Made by a program: the position numbers and the translations under genes. From positions 1 through 33,936 of the forward strand of contig JAFUVQ010000014.1 of the NCBI GenBank assembly GCA_017477505.1: a stretch of DNA of 33,936 bases. The letters are read 5' to 3'. Below the pieces are notes generated by a model that saw only the letters and a program-made list of their open reading frames with translations, was not told the origin of the DNA and made no database searches. The stretch comes from Eubacterium sp. Its GTDB lineage: Bacteria; Bacillota; Clostridia; Lachnospirales; Lachnospiraceae. This document shows, one piece after another, positions 26,511 to 33,936 of the stretch (its first letter is position 1; each line of letters begins with the position of its first letter).

Positions 26511-27101
26511 CTATCTCCTCAGTGCCAGCAGCCATGCCATGATATGGATAGCATGTTGAAACTGTCCCTCTTTTATCAGTGACTCTATTTCATCTGCAGT
26601 GTGCTTTGTTACGTTCAGGAATTCTGTCTCATCCAACTCCTGCTCGGAAACTCTGTAACAGTTTCTCGCCACAAAAATGTATGCATAATTATCAGCTATA
26701 GTTGCATTGGATGGTACTGTCAGAAGATGCTTCCACTCCTCTGATTTATACCCGGTTTCTTCCAGAAGTTCACGCTTTGCTGCTTCCAAAGCATCCTCTG
26801 CGGATATATCCTGAGAAGCCCCATACTCTCTTCCGTCTTTTCTCTCTATGCCTCCGGCCGGGAACTCTGTAGTAACCTGCCTGATTCCCTGCCTGAACTG
26901 TCTTACACAGAGATATTTCCCTTCTGTATCAGACGCAACAATTACCACATAATCTCTTCTGCTGTAGCTATAGAATGGTTCAAATTCATTTCCATCCGAA
27001 AAACGCCAGCGAGTCTTTCTATAATCAATCCACTCATCATTTACTATATGTTCTGTATATACCTCTTACCATGCAAGCGGATTCTGATCAGTTTTAATCA
27101 T
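26511..27101 (-). pseudogene. NUDIX hydrolase gene with an in-frame stop at codon 12
   Basis: A NUDIX hydrolase of the ADP-ribose pyrophosphatase type, read in one frame from ATG 27101 (GGAG 9 nt upstream) except for a TAA at codon 12 (27068-27066). Before the stop comes MIKTDQNPLAW; after it, residues that continue the family's N-terminal region (DEWIDYRKTRW, FEPFYSYSRRDYVVIVA). The NUDIX box is intact: GIERKDGRE ... AAKRELLEETGY. Between the stop and the GTG at 26948 I see no in-frame ATG, GTG or TTG, so a restart there would drop about 40 family residues, an important N-terminal part. Full length would be 196 residues. It may be a recent nonsense mutation, a sequencing error, or a readthrough case. 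Hydrolysis of ADP-ribose is inferred from family. Confidence 0.8.
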
Positions 27102-27367
27102 ATACTATTACTCCGTTCACTTTTTTCATTCTATCCATTCCTGCCAGAACATAATAGCCCGACATGATTAATCACTTATCCTTACTATATAATAATATCA
27201 CATATCATCAGTTGAAATCATCTAGAAGAATGGGAAGATTACCTTTTCTGAATATGATAAGCCTGTCGAGACGGAAAACAGGTACAAAAGTCATTCGAGT
27301 TGGTTTATACTAAAAAGAGAAAACCGAGATTAATGATCAAGAAGTTGAAAAAGGAGATTACAATCAA
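27102..27367. other. Divergent intergenic region between NUDIX and VanX-like genes
   Basis: 266 nt without a gene. TATACT at 27306-27311 is a possible -10 for the plus-strand VanX-like gene, without a clear -35. A short CCTGT/ACAGG stem lies near 27262-27282. AAGGAG stands about 11 nt before the ATG at 27368. Nothing else stands out. Confidence 0.45.
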
Positions 27368-28260
27368 ATGATTAAACTCAGGAAAAAGCTCCTAATATTA
27401 TCAATACTTCTGGTTATACTTAGTACTGGTTGCAGAAGCATTTCTCATAATACTGACAGCAACACCGAAACTGAGACTGGTACTGTCACAGAATCCATTA
27501 CAACTGAAGAAAGCTATGCCACTACAACTGAGTTCACAACTCAGACTAATACCACGTCAACAACTGAAAACAAGGATACTGAAACCACCGAAAGAAGTAC
27601 CAATATTGATGATACAAATAAAGATAGTTCAATGAATACTTCCTCTGACTTTGTTTTAGCTCTGATGCAGTTCCCGATGTTATTCTGGAAATCAGGTACT
27701 ACTCTACCTATAATTTCGTCGGTGACAGGATTGATGGATATGAAGAACCGGTAGCTATTCTCACCAAAGAAGCTGCAACTGCTCTTAAAGCTGTCAGTGA
27801 CGAGTTAAAAGAGAAAGATTATCGTCTAAAGATATATGATGCATACCGGCCACAAAGAGCAGTAACACATTTCGTTAATTGGGCATCGGATTCTAATGAT
27901 ACGCGAATGAAGGAATACTTCTACCCGGAAATCGATAAATCCATCCTCTTCAGCCAGGGATATATATCCTATCACTCCGGGCACAGCCGTGGCAGCACTG
28001 TCGATCTTACACTCTTTGATATGAAAACTGAAAAAGAAGTGGATATGGGTGGTACATACGATTATTTCGGTTCTCTCTCCCGTCCGGATTATAAAGGAAT
28101 AACAGACGAACAATATATCAACCGCATGATACTCCGCAATGCTATGATAGCTCATGGTTTTAAACCGATAAACACCGAATGGTGGCATTTCACATTGGCA
28201 AATGAACCATATCCGGATACGTACTTTGACTTTCCGGTTAATAGTAAGAAAATGCCATGA
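27368..28260 (+). pseudogene. VanX-like D-Ala-D-Ala dipeptidase lipoprotein, broken by a frameshift
   Basis: Surface-exposed M15D (VanX/DdpX-type) dipeptidase in two frames. From 27368: a lipoprotein signal (LVILSTGC), then a Thr/Glu/Asn-rich stalk of about 65 residues ending near 27658. The catalytic domain continues one frame over: SDAVPDVILEIRYYSTYNF, KIYDAYRPQRAV (conserved Arg), SGHSRGSTVDLTLFD (zinc His and Asp) and EWWHF (catalytic Glu and zinc His). The join is at about 27650-27661 in TTTGTTTTAGC; one missing base there would explain it. In the catalytic frame, a TGA lies just upstream and the next ATG is 27907, too late for an active domain. All active-site residues are otherwise present. 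Without vanH/vanA neighbours, a role in peptidoglycan dipeptide scavenging is likelier than vancomycin resistance. Confidence 0.85.
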
Positions 28261-28398
28261 TAATCCAAAAGTGCCGGGACACACTTCCATGGGTGACTCC
28301 GACACTTATCTATTAATCCATATTCTACAACTTACTTACGACATGAAACATATTGGACATAGCATATAAAGAACCGAGATAGAAACCAGTTTACTTTA

Positions 28399-30831
28399 TC
28401 AGTATGGAGCAATATAAGATATACAGGTATCCGAAATATCTCCTGCATCTACTCCGGTAATAATAAGCTTAACACTATCTGTAACTACAGGTGTATCAAA
28501 GATAATATACTGGGCAGTGTCCCTTTCTGATGTCGGATATACCGTCAATGTTTTTTCTATAGTCTGACCATCTGAAAACTCAAGCCTGCATGAAGACACT
28601 TTACTATTATGACTATACTGCCATTCAGTTCCATTATACCCATTCTTTATGACAAGCCCCTTAAGCATCTGGGTTTCCGGAAGTTTTAATTCTATCCATT
28701 CCTGCGTACCAAAATCTGATGCCCCTTCTGTCCAGCAGGCATCATTATCATAAAGCACATTTTCCGGAATATATGTATGGTGTATTCCATCTTTTCCGGT
28801 CTGTTCACCTAGAAATGAACTTGCAGTAGCACTCACAAAATATGTTGCAGCCGGATACCCTTCAGATACAGCTGATCCGGATGTATATCGCGTATCAGCA
28901 ACTACACTTCCCTTAAATGAATTAAACAGAACCTCTTCTGCAGACAGTGCTTTAATCTTATTCATAAAATCATTGTACTCTGCTTCAGTAACAGAACCTT
29001 TGACTTCACCGTCACTGCTGCTTATTACATCATAATTTCCTTCTGCATTCTTTTGAAGAGAATAGCCATCGTATGACATTATCCCTCCACTCTCCAGGTC
29101 AAGGAGTTCAGCGTAACTATAAGCACGCGTAACCGAAAGAATCTTTTCATCTTCTGTCATAAAGACCTCATCACCATACTTTTTAATACCTGTATAGTTA
29201 TCAGTCTTTAACACTCCTGATGAGTAAATAATACATTTTCCTTTCTTTTCATCACGTGTATATTGTCCCTGACCATTTTCAAGATGAACATTAATTATCT
29301 CACTGTCCAGCTTCTTTCCATCTCTATAATAATCAACATAAAGCAATGCATAAGTATCAGAAATTCTATAAAAAGCTTTATATACTTTCTGGTACTGAAG
29401 TCCCTCTTCATCCAGCTTACAGCGGTCATAAGCAAGCTTCACTACAGATCCTTCATCATGTTTTTCCTGGGATGGATCATGATTAAACACCAGACCCTCC
29501 GGAGTAATCTCATCTGCATTCCTATAGATTTCAAACATTAATGATTCAATATCTGTATAAATGAGTCTTTCTCCGGTTAGCATATCGTAAAACTGGAATT
29601 CCTTGTTATTCTCGCCCTTAAGATGATCGTTTACTGACTGAATCCAGTTATCCCTGCTTACTACAGTAGAATTCCCATTTTCATTATAATAACAGGTAAG
29701 ACCACCATCCACATATGACATACCTTCCTGTGTAAATGAAAACTGTTCCTCCACCCTGCCATCAGAATTCATTTTAAAAAAATGATAATCGTATTCGAAA
29801 AACTCGGAAGCTGTATTTACATTTGCTACACTCTCAACACATATAAGATTATCTTTGCTGATGGTAATATTCTGGCATATCTCACCTCCGAATTCCGGCT
29901 GAGCGATCGAAAAATCAACCTTCTCAGGTTTTCCGTCAATCAATGTATACATAATATAACTATCAGTACATGAACTACTAAATGAAAGATTATAGGCAGA
30001 AATAATCATTTCATCTATCCCATCACCATTTGCATCACAGAAAGAATAATAAAATGGCTGTATATCATAACCAAATTCTTTAAGGCCATCATACTTTCCA
30101 CTTAGCATATCGTTTCTGTACTGGGCGATAATATCGTCATATAAGCTATCATAATAAAGCTTTTGATCCATCAGATTGTCTGAAACCGTTGTTATAATTT
30201 CATTTTCATCCTTTTGATAGATAAAGGCTCCTTCGACAAGATCATTTTCACATAGCTTATTACAGATTTCCGCTATACTATCGTAGTCCTGCTTACCAAC
30301 ATATATCTGCACCTGTTTTTTTTCATCAGATTGTCCCTTTATGTCGGTGGCATACCCAGATAGTATTTCATTAATTTCTTCATCCTTAGCAATTGGTGAA
30401 AATGTAACTATGATGGTATCGTTAACGAAGGAAATACCCGTAGAACTGTCTACCGAAAAATCTTTAAGACTTTTTGTTTCAATGAGATTCTCAGTATTGT
30501 CCACCGAGGTATATACAAAGCTTGTACCATCTCCGTTACCGTTATCATCGCCACCTTTTTTATGATCTTTACTATTGGTTCCCTTTAAAGCAATAATGGC
30601 TACAATTCCAGCGACAAACAGCACTGCAGCCGCACTTATTATGGCAATAATCAGACCAGGATTTCTTGGTTTCTTAGACGTCTTACCACCAGGATATGAC
30701 ATAGCAGAATACGCCTTTGCATTCTGACTTGAATAGTCATTTTTCATGTATTCCGTTTTTACATAAGCACCACAACTGCTGCAATACTGAGCTCCATCCA
30801 GCAACTTAGTTCCACACATTGAACAATACAT
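28399..30831 (-). CDS. Zinc-ribbon membrane protein with NADase-type glycan-binding domain
   Basis: An 810-residue membrane protein. Residues 3-20: zinc ribbon with CSMC (Cys-3, 6) and CSSC (Cys-17, 20), in the cytoplasm. TM segment at about 58-84 (GLIIAIISAAAVLFVAGIVAIIALKG). A long outer region of about 580 residues follows, with FYYSFCDANGDGIDEMII, a calcium-binding-like DxNxDGxDE loop. The last about 150 residues form the NADase-type glycan-binding (discoidin-like) domain: ATASSFLGEQ, YIPENVLYDNDACWTEG, LKGLVIKNGYNGTEWQYSHNSKV and DTCISYIAPY. It probably binds surface glycans and may sense or attach to them. AAGGGG lies 9 nt before the ATG. It is last in a run of four minus-strand surface genes. 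Confidence 0.88.
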   Translation of the reverse strand: MYCSMCGTKLLDGAQYCSSCGAYVKTEYMKNDYSSQNAKAYSAMSYPGGKTSKKPRNPGLIIAIISAAAVLFVAGIVAIIALKGTNSKDHKKGGDDNGNGDGTSFVYTSVDNTENLIETKSLKDFSVDSSTGISFVNDTIIVTFSPIAKDEEINEILSGYATDIKGQSDEKKQVQIYVGKQDYDSIAEICNKLCENDLVEGAFIYQKDENEIITTVSDNLMDQKLYYDSLYDDIIAQYRNDMLSGKYDGLKEFGYDIQPFYYSFCDANGDGIDEMIISAYNLSFSSSCTDSYIMYTLIDGKPEKVDFSIAQPEFGGEICQNITISKDNLICVESVANVNTASEFFEYDYHFFKMNSDGRVEEQFSFTQEGMSYVDGGLTCYYNENGNSTVVSRDNWIQSVNDHLKGENNKEFQFYDMLTGERLIYTDIESLMFEIYRNADEITPEGLVFNHDPSQEKHDEGSVVKLAYDRCKLDEEGLQYQKVYKAFYRISDTYALLYVDYYRDGKKLDSEIINVHLENGQGQYTRDEKKGKCIIYSSGVLKTDNYTGIKKYGDEVFMTEDEKILSVTRAYSYAELLDLESGGIMSYDGYSLQKNAEGNYDVISSSDGEVKGSVTEAEYNDFMNKIKALSAEEVLFNSFKGSVVADTRYTSGSAVSEGYPAATYFVSATASSFLGEQTGKDGIHHTYIPENVLYDNDACWTEGASDFGTQEWIELKLPETQMLKGLVIKNGYNGTEWQYSHNSKVSSCRLEFSDGQTIEKTLTVYPTSERDTAQYIIFDTPVVTDSVKLIITGVDAGDISDTCISYIAPY

Positions 30832-30898
30832 AGTATTAATCCCCTTCCTGAATCATAAACATTGAGTTTATGTGGTGATGATTAATTTGTGATTCATT

Positions 30899-31906
30899 TC
30901 AATCAATATGCCATGGCTCCCAGAATTCATCCGTCACATCACCTGTCAGTTTATTAACTGTAACAGTCGTAACATAAACGTTCGCGTCTGGAATTCGACC
31001 TTCCGCTATAATTGCATTTGCTTCATTTGCAGAACACTGATATCTAAGAATGCATTTATACTCTGTATCTGAATTCTTTTCATTACCATCATCAAAGATA
31101 ACATAAGTACCTTCCGGCTGAAACTTAGCTGTATAATGCTCTACTATCTTACTTCTAAAAGTTTCAACGCTATATGACTGCAGTTCATCCTTTTTATCTT
31201 TATCCGTGTTTGCATTCACATCAGCGATAAATGACTTTACAAGTTCTTCAACTATCTTATCGTTTTCAGTTTTTTTAGCATCATTAGGATATTCAAAAAG
31301 CATGATGACAAATGAATCATGCGTAATACATGCCAAACGATAGTATACCTCAGATTCATTATTCATATAACCAGAAAGATAACTCTTATGTGTATCACCA
31401 TAAAAGTCCTCATACACTACCGAAGCCCCTGAATTAAGATATTCCCTCTTAGCATCCTCATGCTGAACTGAGAAATCAAATCCATTCTCCATATTCGTTT
31501 CTGTAATACTGTAATCCATATTATTCTTTTCATGATGGTACTTATGTGTGAAAAGCCTTCCCTCTTCGGAAGTTGTTCCACAATCATAGAATCCTTCGAA
31601 AACATAATAAGTAAATCCATATTCACCGGTGAAGGTTTTTCTTTGTGTATATATGTCGTGTCCGGCATCATTCTCAGGCTCAGATTTATCCGCTGGATTT
31701 TTTCCTGAATTATCTCTTGAATCAGGTGGCACTGGCGGACAATTTGTGTCATCACCCGGATCGTTTGGCGTTGAAGTTGAAGGTACAGGTACAGGAGGCG
31801 GATACCCTTCACCTTCATGACCAGATTCATTGTCTCCGCAACCTACAATCAACAAAGAGAGTGTTACTATTGCTATGATAATGCACGTCTTAAGCATTCT
31901 TCTCAT
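30899..31906 (-). CDS. Lipoprotein with Pro-rich linker and two outer domains
   Basis: Surface lipoprotein of about 335 residues, no named family. Signal with lipobox LLIVGC, then a Pro/Ser/Asp/Asn linker (PPPVPVPSTSTPNDPGDD), then an outer domain (FTYYVFEGFYD ... SGYMNNESEVYYRLACITHDSFVIMLFEYP) and a C-terminal domain with two Cys (EYKCILRYQCSANEANAII) that may pair. The first outer domain resembles that of the 33014-33934 gene. I start at the ATG at 31906, where the signal peptide begins and GAGG lies upstream; the frame is open to an ATG at 31969, which would add a polar tail before the signal. It lies in the four-gene minus-strand surface run. Function unknown. Confidence 0.78.
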   Translation of the reverse strand: MRRMLKTCIIIAIVTLSLLIVGCGDNESGHEGEGYPPPVPVPSTSTPNDPGDDTNCPPVPPDSRDNSGKNPADKSEPENDAGHDIYTQRKTFTGEYGFTYYVFEGFYDCGTTSEEGRLFTHKYHHEKNNMDYSITETNMENGFDFSVQHEDAKREYLNSGASVVYEDFYGDTHKSYLSGYMNNESEVYYRLACITHDSFVIMLFEYPNDAKKTENDKIVEELVKSFIADVNANTDKDKKDELQSYSVETFRSKIVEHYTAKFQPEGTYVIFDDGNEKNSDTEYKCILRYQCSANEANAIIAEGRIPDANVYVTTVTVNKLTGDVTDEFWEPWHID

Positions 31907-32004
31907 GTTTGTTTCTACCTCATTCCTCAGCGTATTCTCGTGATAACTATCATCTATTTCTGTACTCATTCACTTTATCACTCTAAGTGACTATGTGAAA
32001 CCGA

Positions 32005-32964
32005 TCATTCTAAGTATGCATAAGCATTAAATAAAGCCTCGTAATAATTCACAAAGCCAAGCCCACTCACTTTTGCGACATGGATTTCTCCCATTGTCCC
32101 GTTTGATAATCTTATCGTTGCATTATAAGTATAATTATCTTCACTGGTAATTCCATTATATGCATTATTTCTCCAGTTGGAATATTGAATATATTTTCTT
32201 ATAGCATTATCAGCCTGCTGCCTTGATATCCTTTGATTGTAAGCTGTCGTTTTTTTATCCATAAAACGAATCAACATCATAGCACACTGAGCTCTAGAAG
32301 TTCCCTTTGATGGATAAATGTAAGATCTTCCGTTTTTATTTATCCCGTACATTAATCCACTATAAAGTGCCCAACGTATCGGTGACCTAACTTGCATGTC
32401 CGAAGACACCGAATTAACATCTGCATACGAGTTTATGTTACTCCTGCCTGAAACAGAATAACCATATGCAGCAGAAAACCTGAATAGCATTATACACATT
32501 TGAGCCCTGGTTATTTCTTTATTTGGCTTTATCCTTCCATCTTTAAATCCTGTCAATATTCCTTCACTATAACACCAACCTACTTCCTCGCACCCATTAT
32601 CATATACACTCATGTCCGGAAATCCATTTCTATATGAATTTCTCACCTCATACCCCAAATATTTAGCCAAATTATATAGAGCTATAGCGAACTGAGCCCT
32701 TGTAACATTTTTCTTAGGTTTAAAGCTCTGCTGACCGGAACTATTGTAATCCCCAAATCCTTTCATCATCCCATAGTTATAAGCTCTGAGCATTTCATTT
32801 GCTCCAGAATCTGATTGCCTAACATCCTTAAAAGGCCATCCGGCACTCATTGCATCAATTTCATCTGCATCAGTCAAAGTTGCTTCTGCAGCAAAAACCG
32901 ATGTGCCTGAAAAAGCCAGCATAAGAAGTAATACCAGCATGTAAGATAACAGTTTTTTGTTCAT
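32005..32964 (-). CDS. SLH-domain secreted protein
   Basis: Secreted protein of 319 residues that would bind the secondary cell-wall polymer through SLH repeats. Signal peptide at about 1-25 (MNKKLLSYMLVLLLMLAFSGTSVFAAEA). Three SLH repeats lie at about residues 43-235, with motifs VTRAQFAIALYNL, ITRAQMCIMLFRF and SRAQCAMMLIRF. The last about 85 residues are another small domain (YNATIRLSNGTMGEIHVAKV). The SLH repeats match those of the BspA protein closely in order and motif. GGAG stands 8 nt before the ATG. It is second in the surface run, after the gene at 33014-33934. Confidence 0.9.
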   Translation of the reverse strand: MNKKLLSYMLVLLLMLAFSGTSVFAAEATLTDADEIDAMSAGWPFKDVRQSDSGANEMLRAYNYGMMKGFGDYNSSGQQSFKPKKNVTRAQFAIALYNLAKYLGYEVRNSYRNGFPDMSVYDNGCEEVGWCYSEGILTGFKDGRIKPNKEITRAQMCIMLFRFSAAYGYSVSGRSNINSYADVNSVSSDMQVRSPIRWALYSGLMYGINKNGRSYIYPSKGTSRAQCAMMLIRFMDKKTTAYNQRISRQQADNAIRKYIQYSNWRNNAYNGITSEDNYTYNATIRLSNGTMGEIHVAKVSGLGFVNYYEALFNAYAYLE

Positions 32965-33013
32965 ATCTTTTTCTCCATTTATACGCTATAAAATAAACCC
33001 AACACCATGTCCA

Positions 33014-33934
33014 CTAATCTCCATACTCAAATCTATCAAGGAAATCAACCAACACCTGATCGCATGAATCCTTGTATTTTACTGAATATGTAAAAATAAT
33101 CTGAACGTAACGATCTCCAAAGTATCTGGATTTATAATAAACCACTTCAGAGCCTCCTTCAATATATCCCGAAAGCACATAAACACCATCATCCCGAAAT
33201 TCATATACAAATGTATTTCCCGGAGTATTCTCAAGATAGTTTTTATAATAAGCATATTCCTCATCCACATTCATAGGAATATCAAATCTCATGGCGTCAA
33301 CCACTTGAATATTCATATCAAGTTCAGAATTATAAAACACATGACAATATCTGACGGCAGACATTTCAGGTGATACATTTTCAAAGCCTTCTGGAACATA
33401 GAACGCAGCTCCTCTTGGCGATTCAAATGTATAACCTCCCGATGAAGTTGCTGAATAAACAACCGTATCCTTAGTTTTTTCTTCTTCGGTAACCTCTGTT
33501 TTTTCTTCAGTTGATTCAGTGGTTACTTCAGTCTTTTTTTCAGATACAGCTTCTGTTGTTGTTATTTCAGTTTGTTCAGTAGTAGCTTCCGAAACCCTTT
33601 CAGTTTTATCCTCTGCATAGGATACTGTGTAAGCCTCAGTTGTATTCTTATCCTTGTTTCTATCACGTAATAAAACCACGAAAACCAACACCGTTGCCGC
33701 AAGAATTACAGCGACATATATAAGAATAATGGAAAGAACATTAGAGTTATAATCTGACTGTTTCCGTTTATTATCATCCCTCTTTTCGTTAGCCGCAAGA
33801 TTTTGCAATCCACTATATGCCACTGTCTCTGAATCTTCTTTCACTGGTTTGGTGAAATGCAATCGTTTTTCCATTATGCTTTCATTGTTGCTATCCTCTT
33901 TTTTCTTTACGTTTTCTATTTCAGCTTTATTCAA
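33014..33934 (-). CDS. Membrane protein with T/E-rich stalk, 5' end at the window edge
   Basis: About 306 residues as seen; the N-terminus is uncertain because the first codon read (TTG at 33934) lies 2 nt from the window end and the true start may be outside. One TM segment near residues 66-89 (NVLSIILIYVAVILAATVLVFVVLLR). Then a stalk of about 65 residues of Thr/Glu/Lys/Val (TTEQTEITTTEAVSEKKTEVTTESTEE), then an outer domain (YTFESPRGAAFYVPEGFENV ... SGYIEGGSEVVYYKSRY) similar to that of the 30899-31906 lipoprotein. The anchor-stalk-head layout also matches the gene at 21824-22783. Role unknown. Confidence 0.78.
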   Translation of the reverse strand: MNKAEIENVKKKEDSNNESIMEKRLHFTKPVKEDSETVAYSGLQNLAANEKRDDNKRKQSDYNSNVLSIILIYVAVILAATVLVFVVLLRDRNKDKNTTEAYTVSYAEDKTERVSEATTEQTEITTTEAVSEKKTEVTTESTEEKTEVTEEEKTKDTVVYSATSSGGYTFESPRGAAFYVPEGFENVSPEMSAVRYCHVFYNSELDMNIQVVDAMRFDIPMNVDEEYAYYKNYLENTPGNTFVYEFRDDGVYVLSGYIEGGSEVVYYKSRYFGDRYVQIIFTYSVKYKDSCDQVLVDFLDRFEYGD

Positions 33935-33936
33935 AT

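Noticed and set aside
27650-27661. Programmed frameshift in the VanX-like gene
   Set aside because: The site TTTGTTTTAGC does not make a standard X-XXY-YYZ slippery heptamer in the gene's frame, and no stimulating hairpin or pseudoknot is obvious; an ordinary one-base loss explains it better.
27368-28260. Vancomycin resistance from the VanX-like gene
   Set aside because: No vanH, vanA/B or regulators nearby, the protein carries a lipoprotein signal, and the gene is broken; a housekeeping or scavenging dipeptidase is likelier.
27826-28305. 159-codon frame opposite the VanX-like gene
   Set aside because: Antisense to conserved catalytic residues of the dipeptidase; no family and no ribosome site.
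28261-28398. Terminator after the VanX-like gene
   Set aside because: A partial stem (AAGTG ... CACTT near 28268-28307) has mismatches and no T-run, so I do not call it.

Overview
The window looks like chromosome from a Gram-positive anaerobe of the Clostridia, most likely Lachnospiraceae. The grounds are SLH-domain surface proteins, BspA-type (DUF285) leucine-rich repeats, GLUG-repeat and NADase-type glycan-binding surface proteins, lipoboxes, strong AGGAG ribosome sites that also serve several TTG starts, and a moderate to low GC feel. I cannot name a genus. No rRNA, tRNA or CRISPR array was seen.

Layout. (1) 1-141: the right end of an IS200/IS605-type (TnpB) element, with the structured 3' part of a probable omega RNA; the transposon genes lie outside the window. 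(2) 276-7772, minus: a secreted BspA/SLH surface protein and an RND efflux pump with a large coiled-coil insertion. (3) 8045-9953, plus: a tight three-gene set (GT2 glycosyltransferase, DUF2304 membrane protein, second GT2). (4) 18494-9959, minus: a five-gene run converging on set 3: a GLUG lipoprotein, a 1250-residue multidomain HAD/methyltransferase-like/cytidylyltransferase protein, LicD, a membrane-anchored unknown and a GT8 glycosyltransferase. Sets 3 and 4 together look like a surface-glycan assembly and decoration locus. (5) 18744-21750, plus: a complete polar amino acid ABC transporter and a cytidylate kinase-like protein, ended by a strong hairpin. (6) 21824-27101, minus: an accessory stretch holding a TM protein with a T/E/K-rich stalk, then a compact cassette (47-aa small ORF, 125-aa unknown, radical SAM/SPASM enzyme, double zinc-ribbon protein), preceded by a lone cobalamin gene (CbiL/CobI type) and a NUDIX gene with a stop at codon 12. 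(7) 27368-28260, plus: a VanX-like D-Ala-D-Ala dipeptidase lipoprotein broken by a one-base frameshift. (8) 33934-28399, minus: four surface proteins (zinc-ribbon/TM/glycan-binding, lipoprotein, SLH protein, TM protein with T/E-rich stalk).

Working together: the window is dominated by the cell envelope. Nucleotide-activated phospho-polyol or phospho-choline chemistry (cytidylyltransferase domain plus LicD) sits with three glycosyltransferases, and SLH/GLUG/BspA proteins would bind or decorate the wall. The best candidate for something undescribed is the radical SAM cassette with its upstream 47-codon ORF; its product is unknown. The two adjacent broken genes (NUDIX nonsense, VanX frameshift) are readable from the sequence and deserve checking against reads and related genomes.
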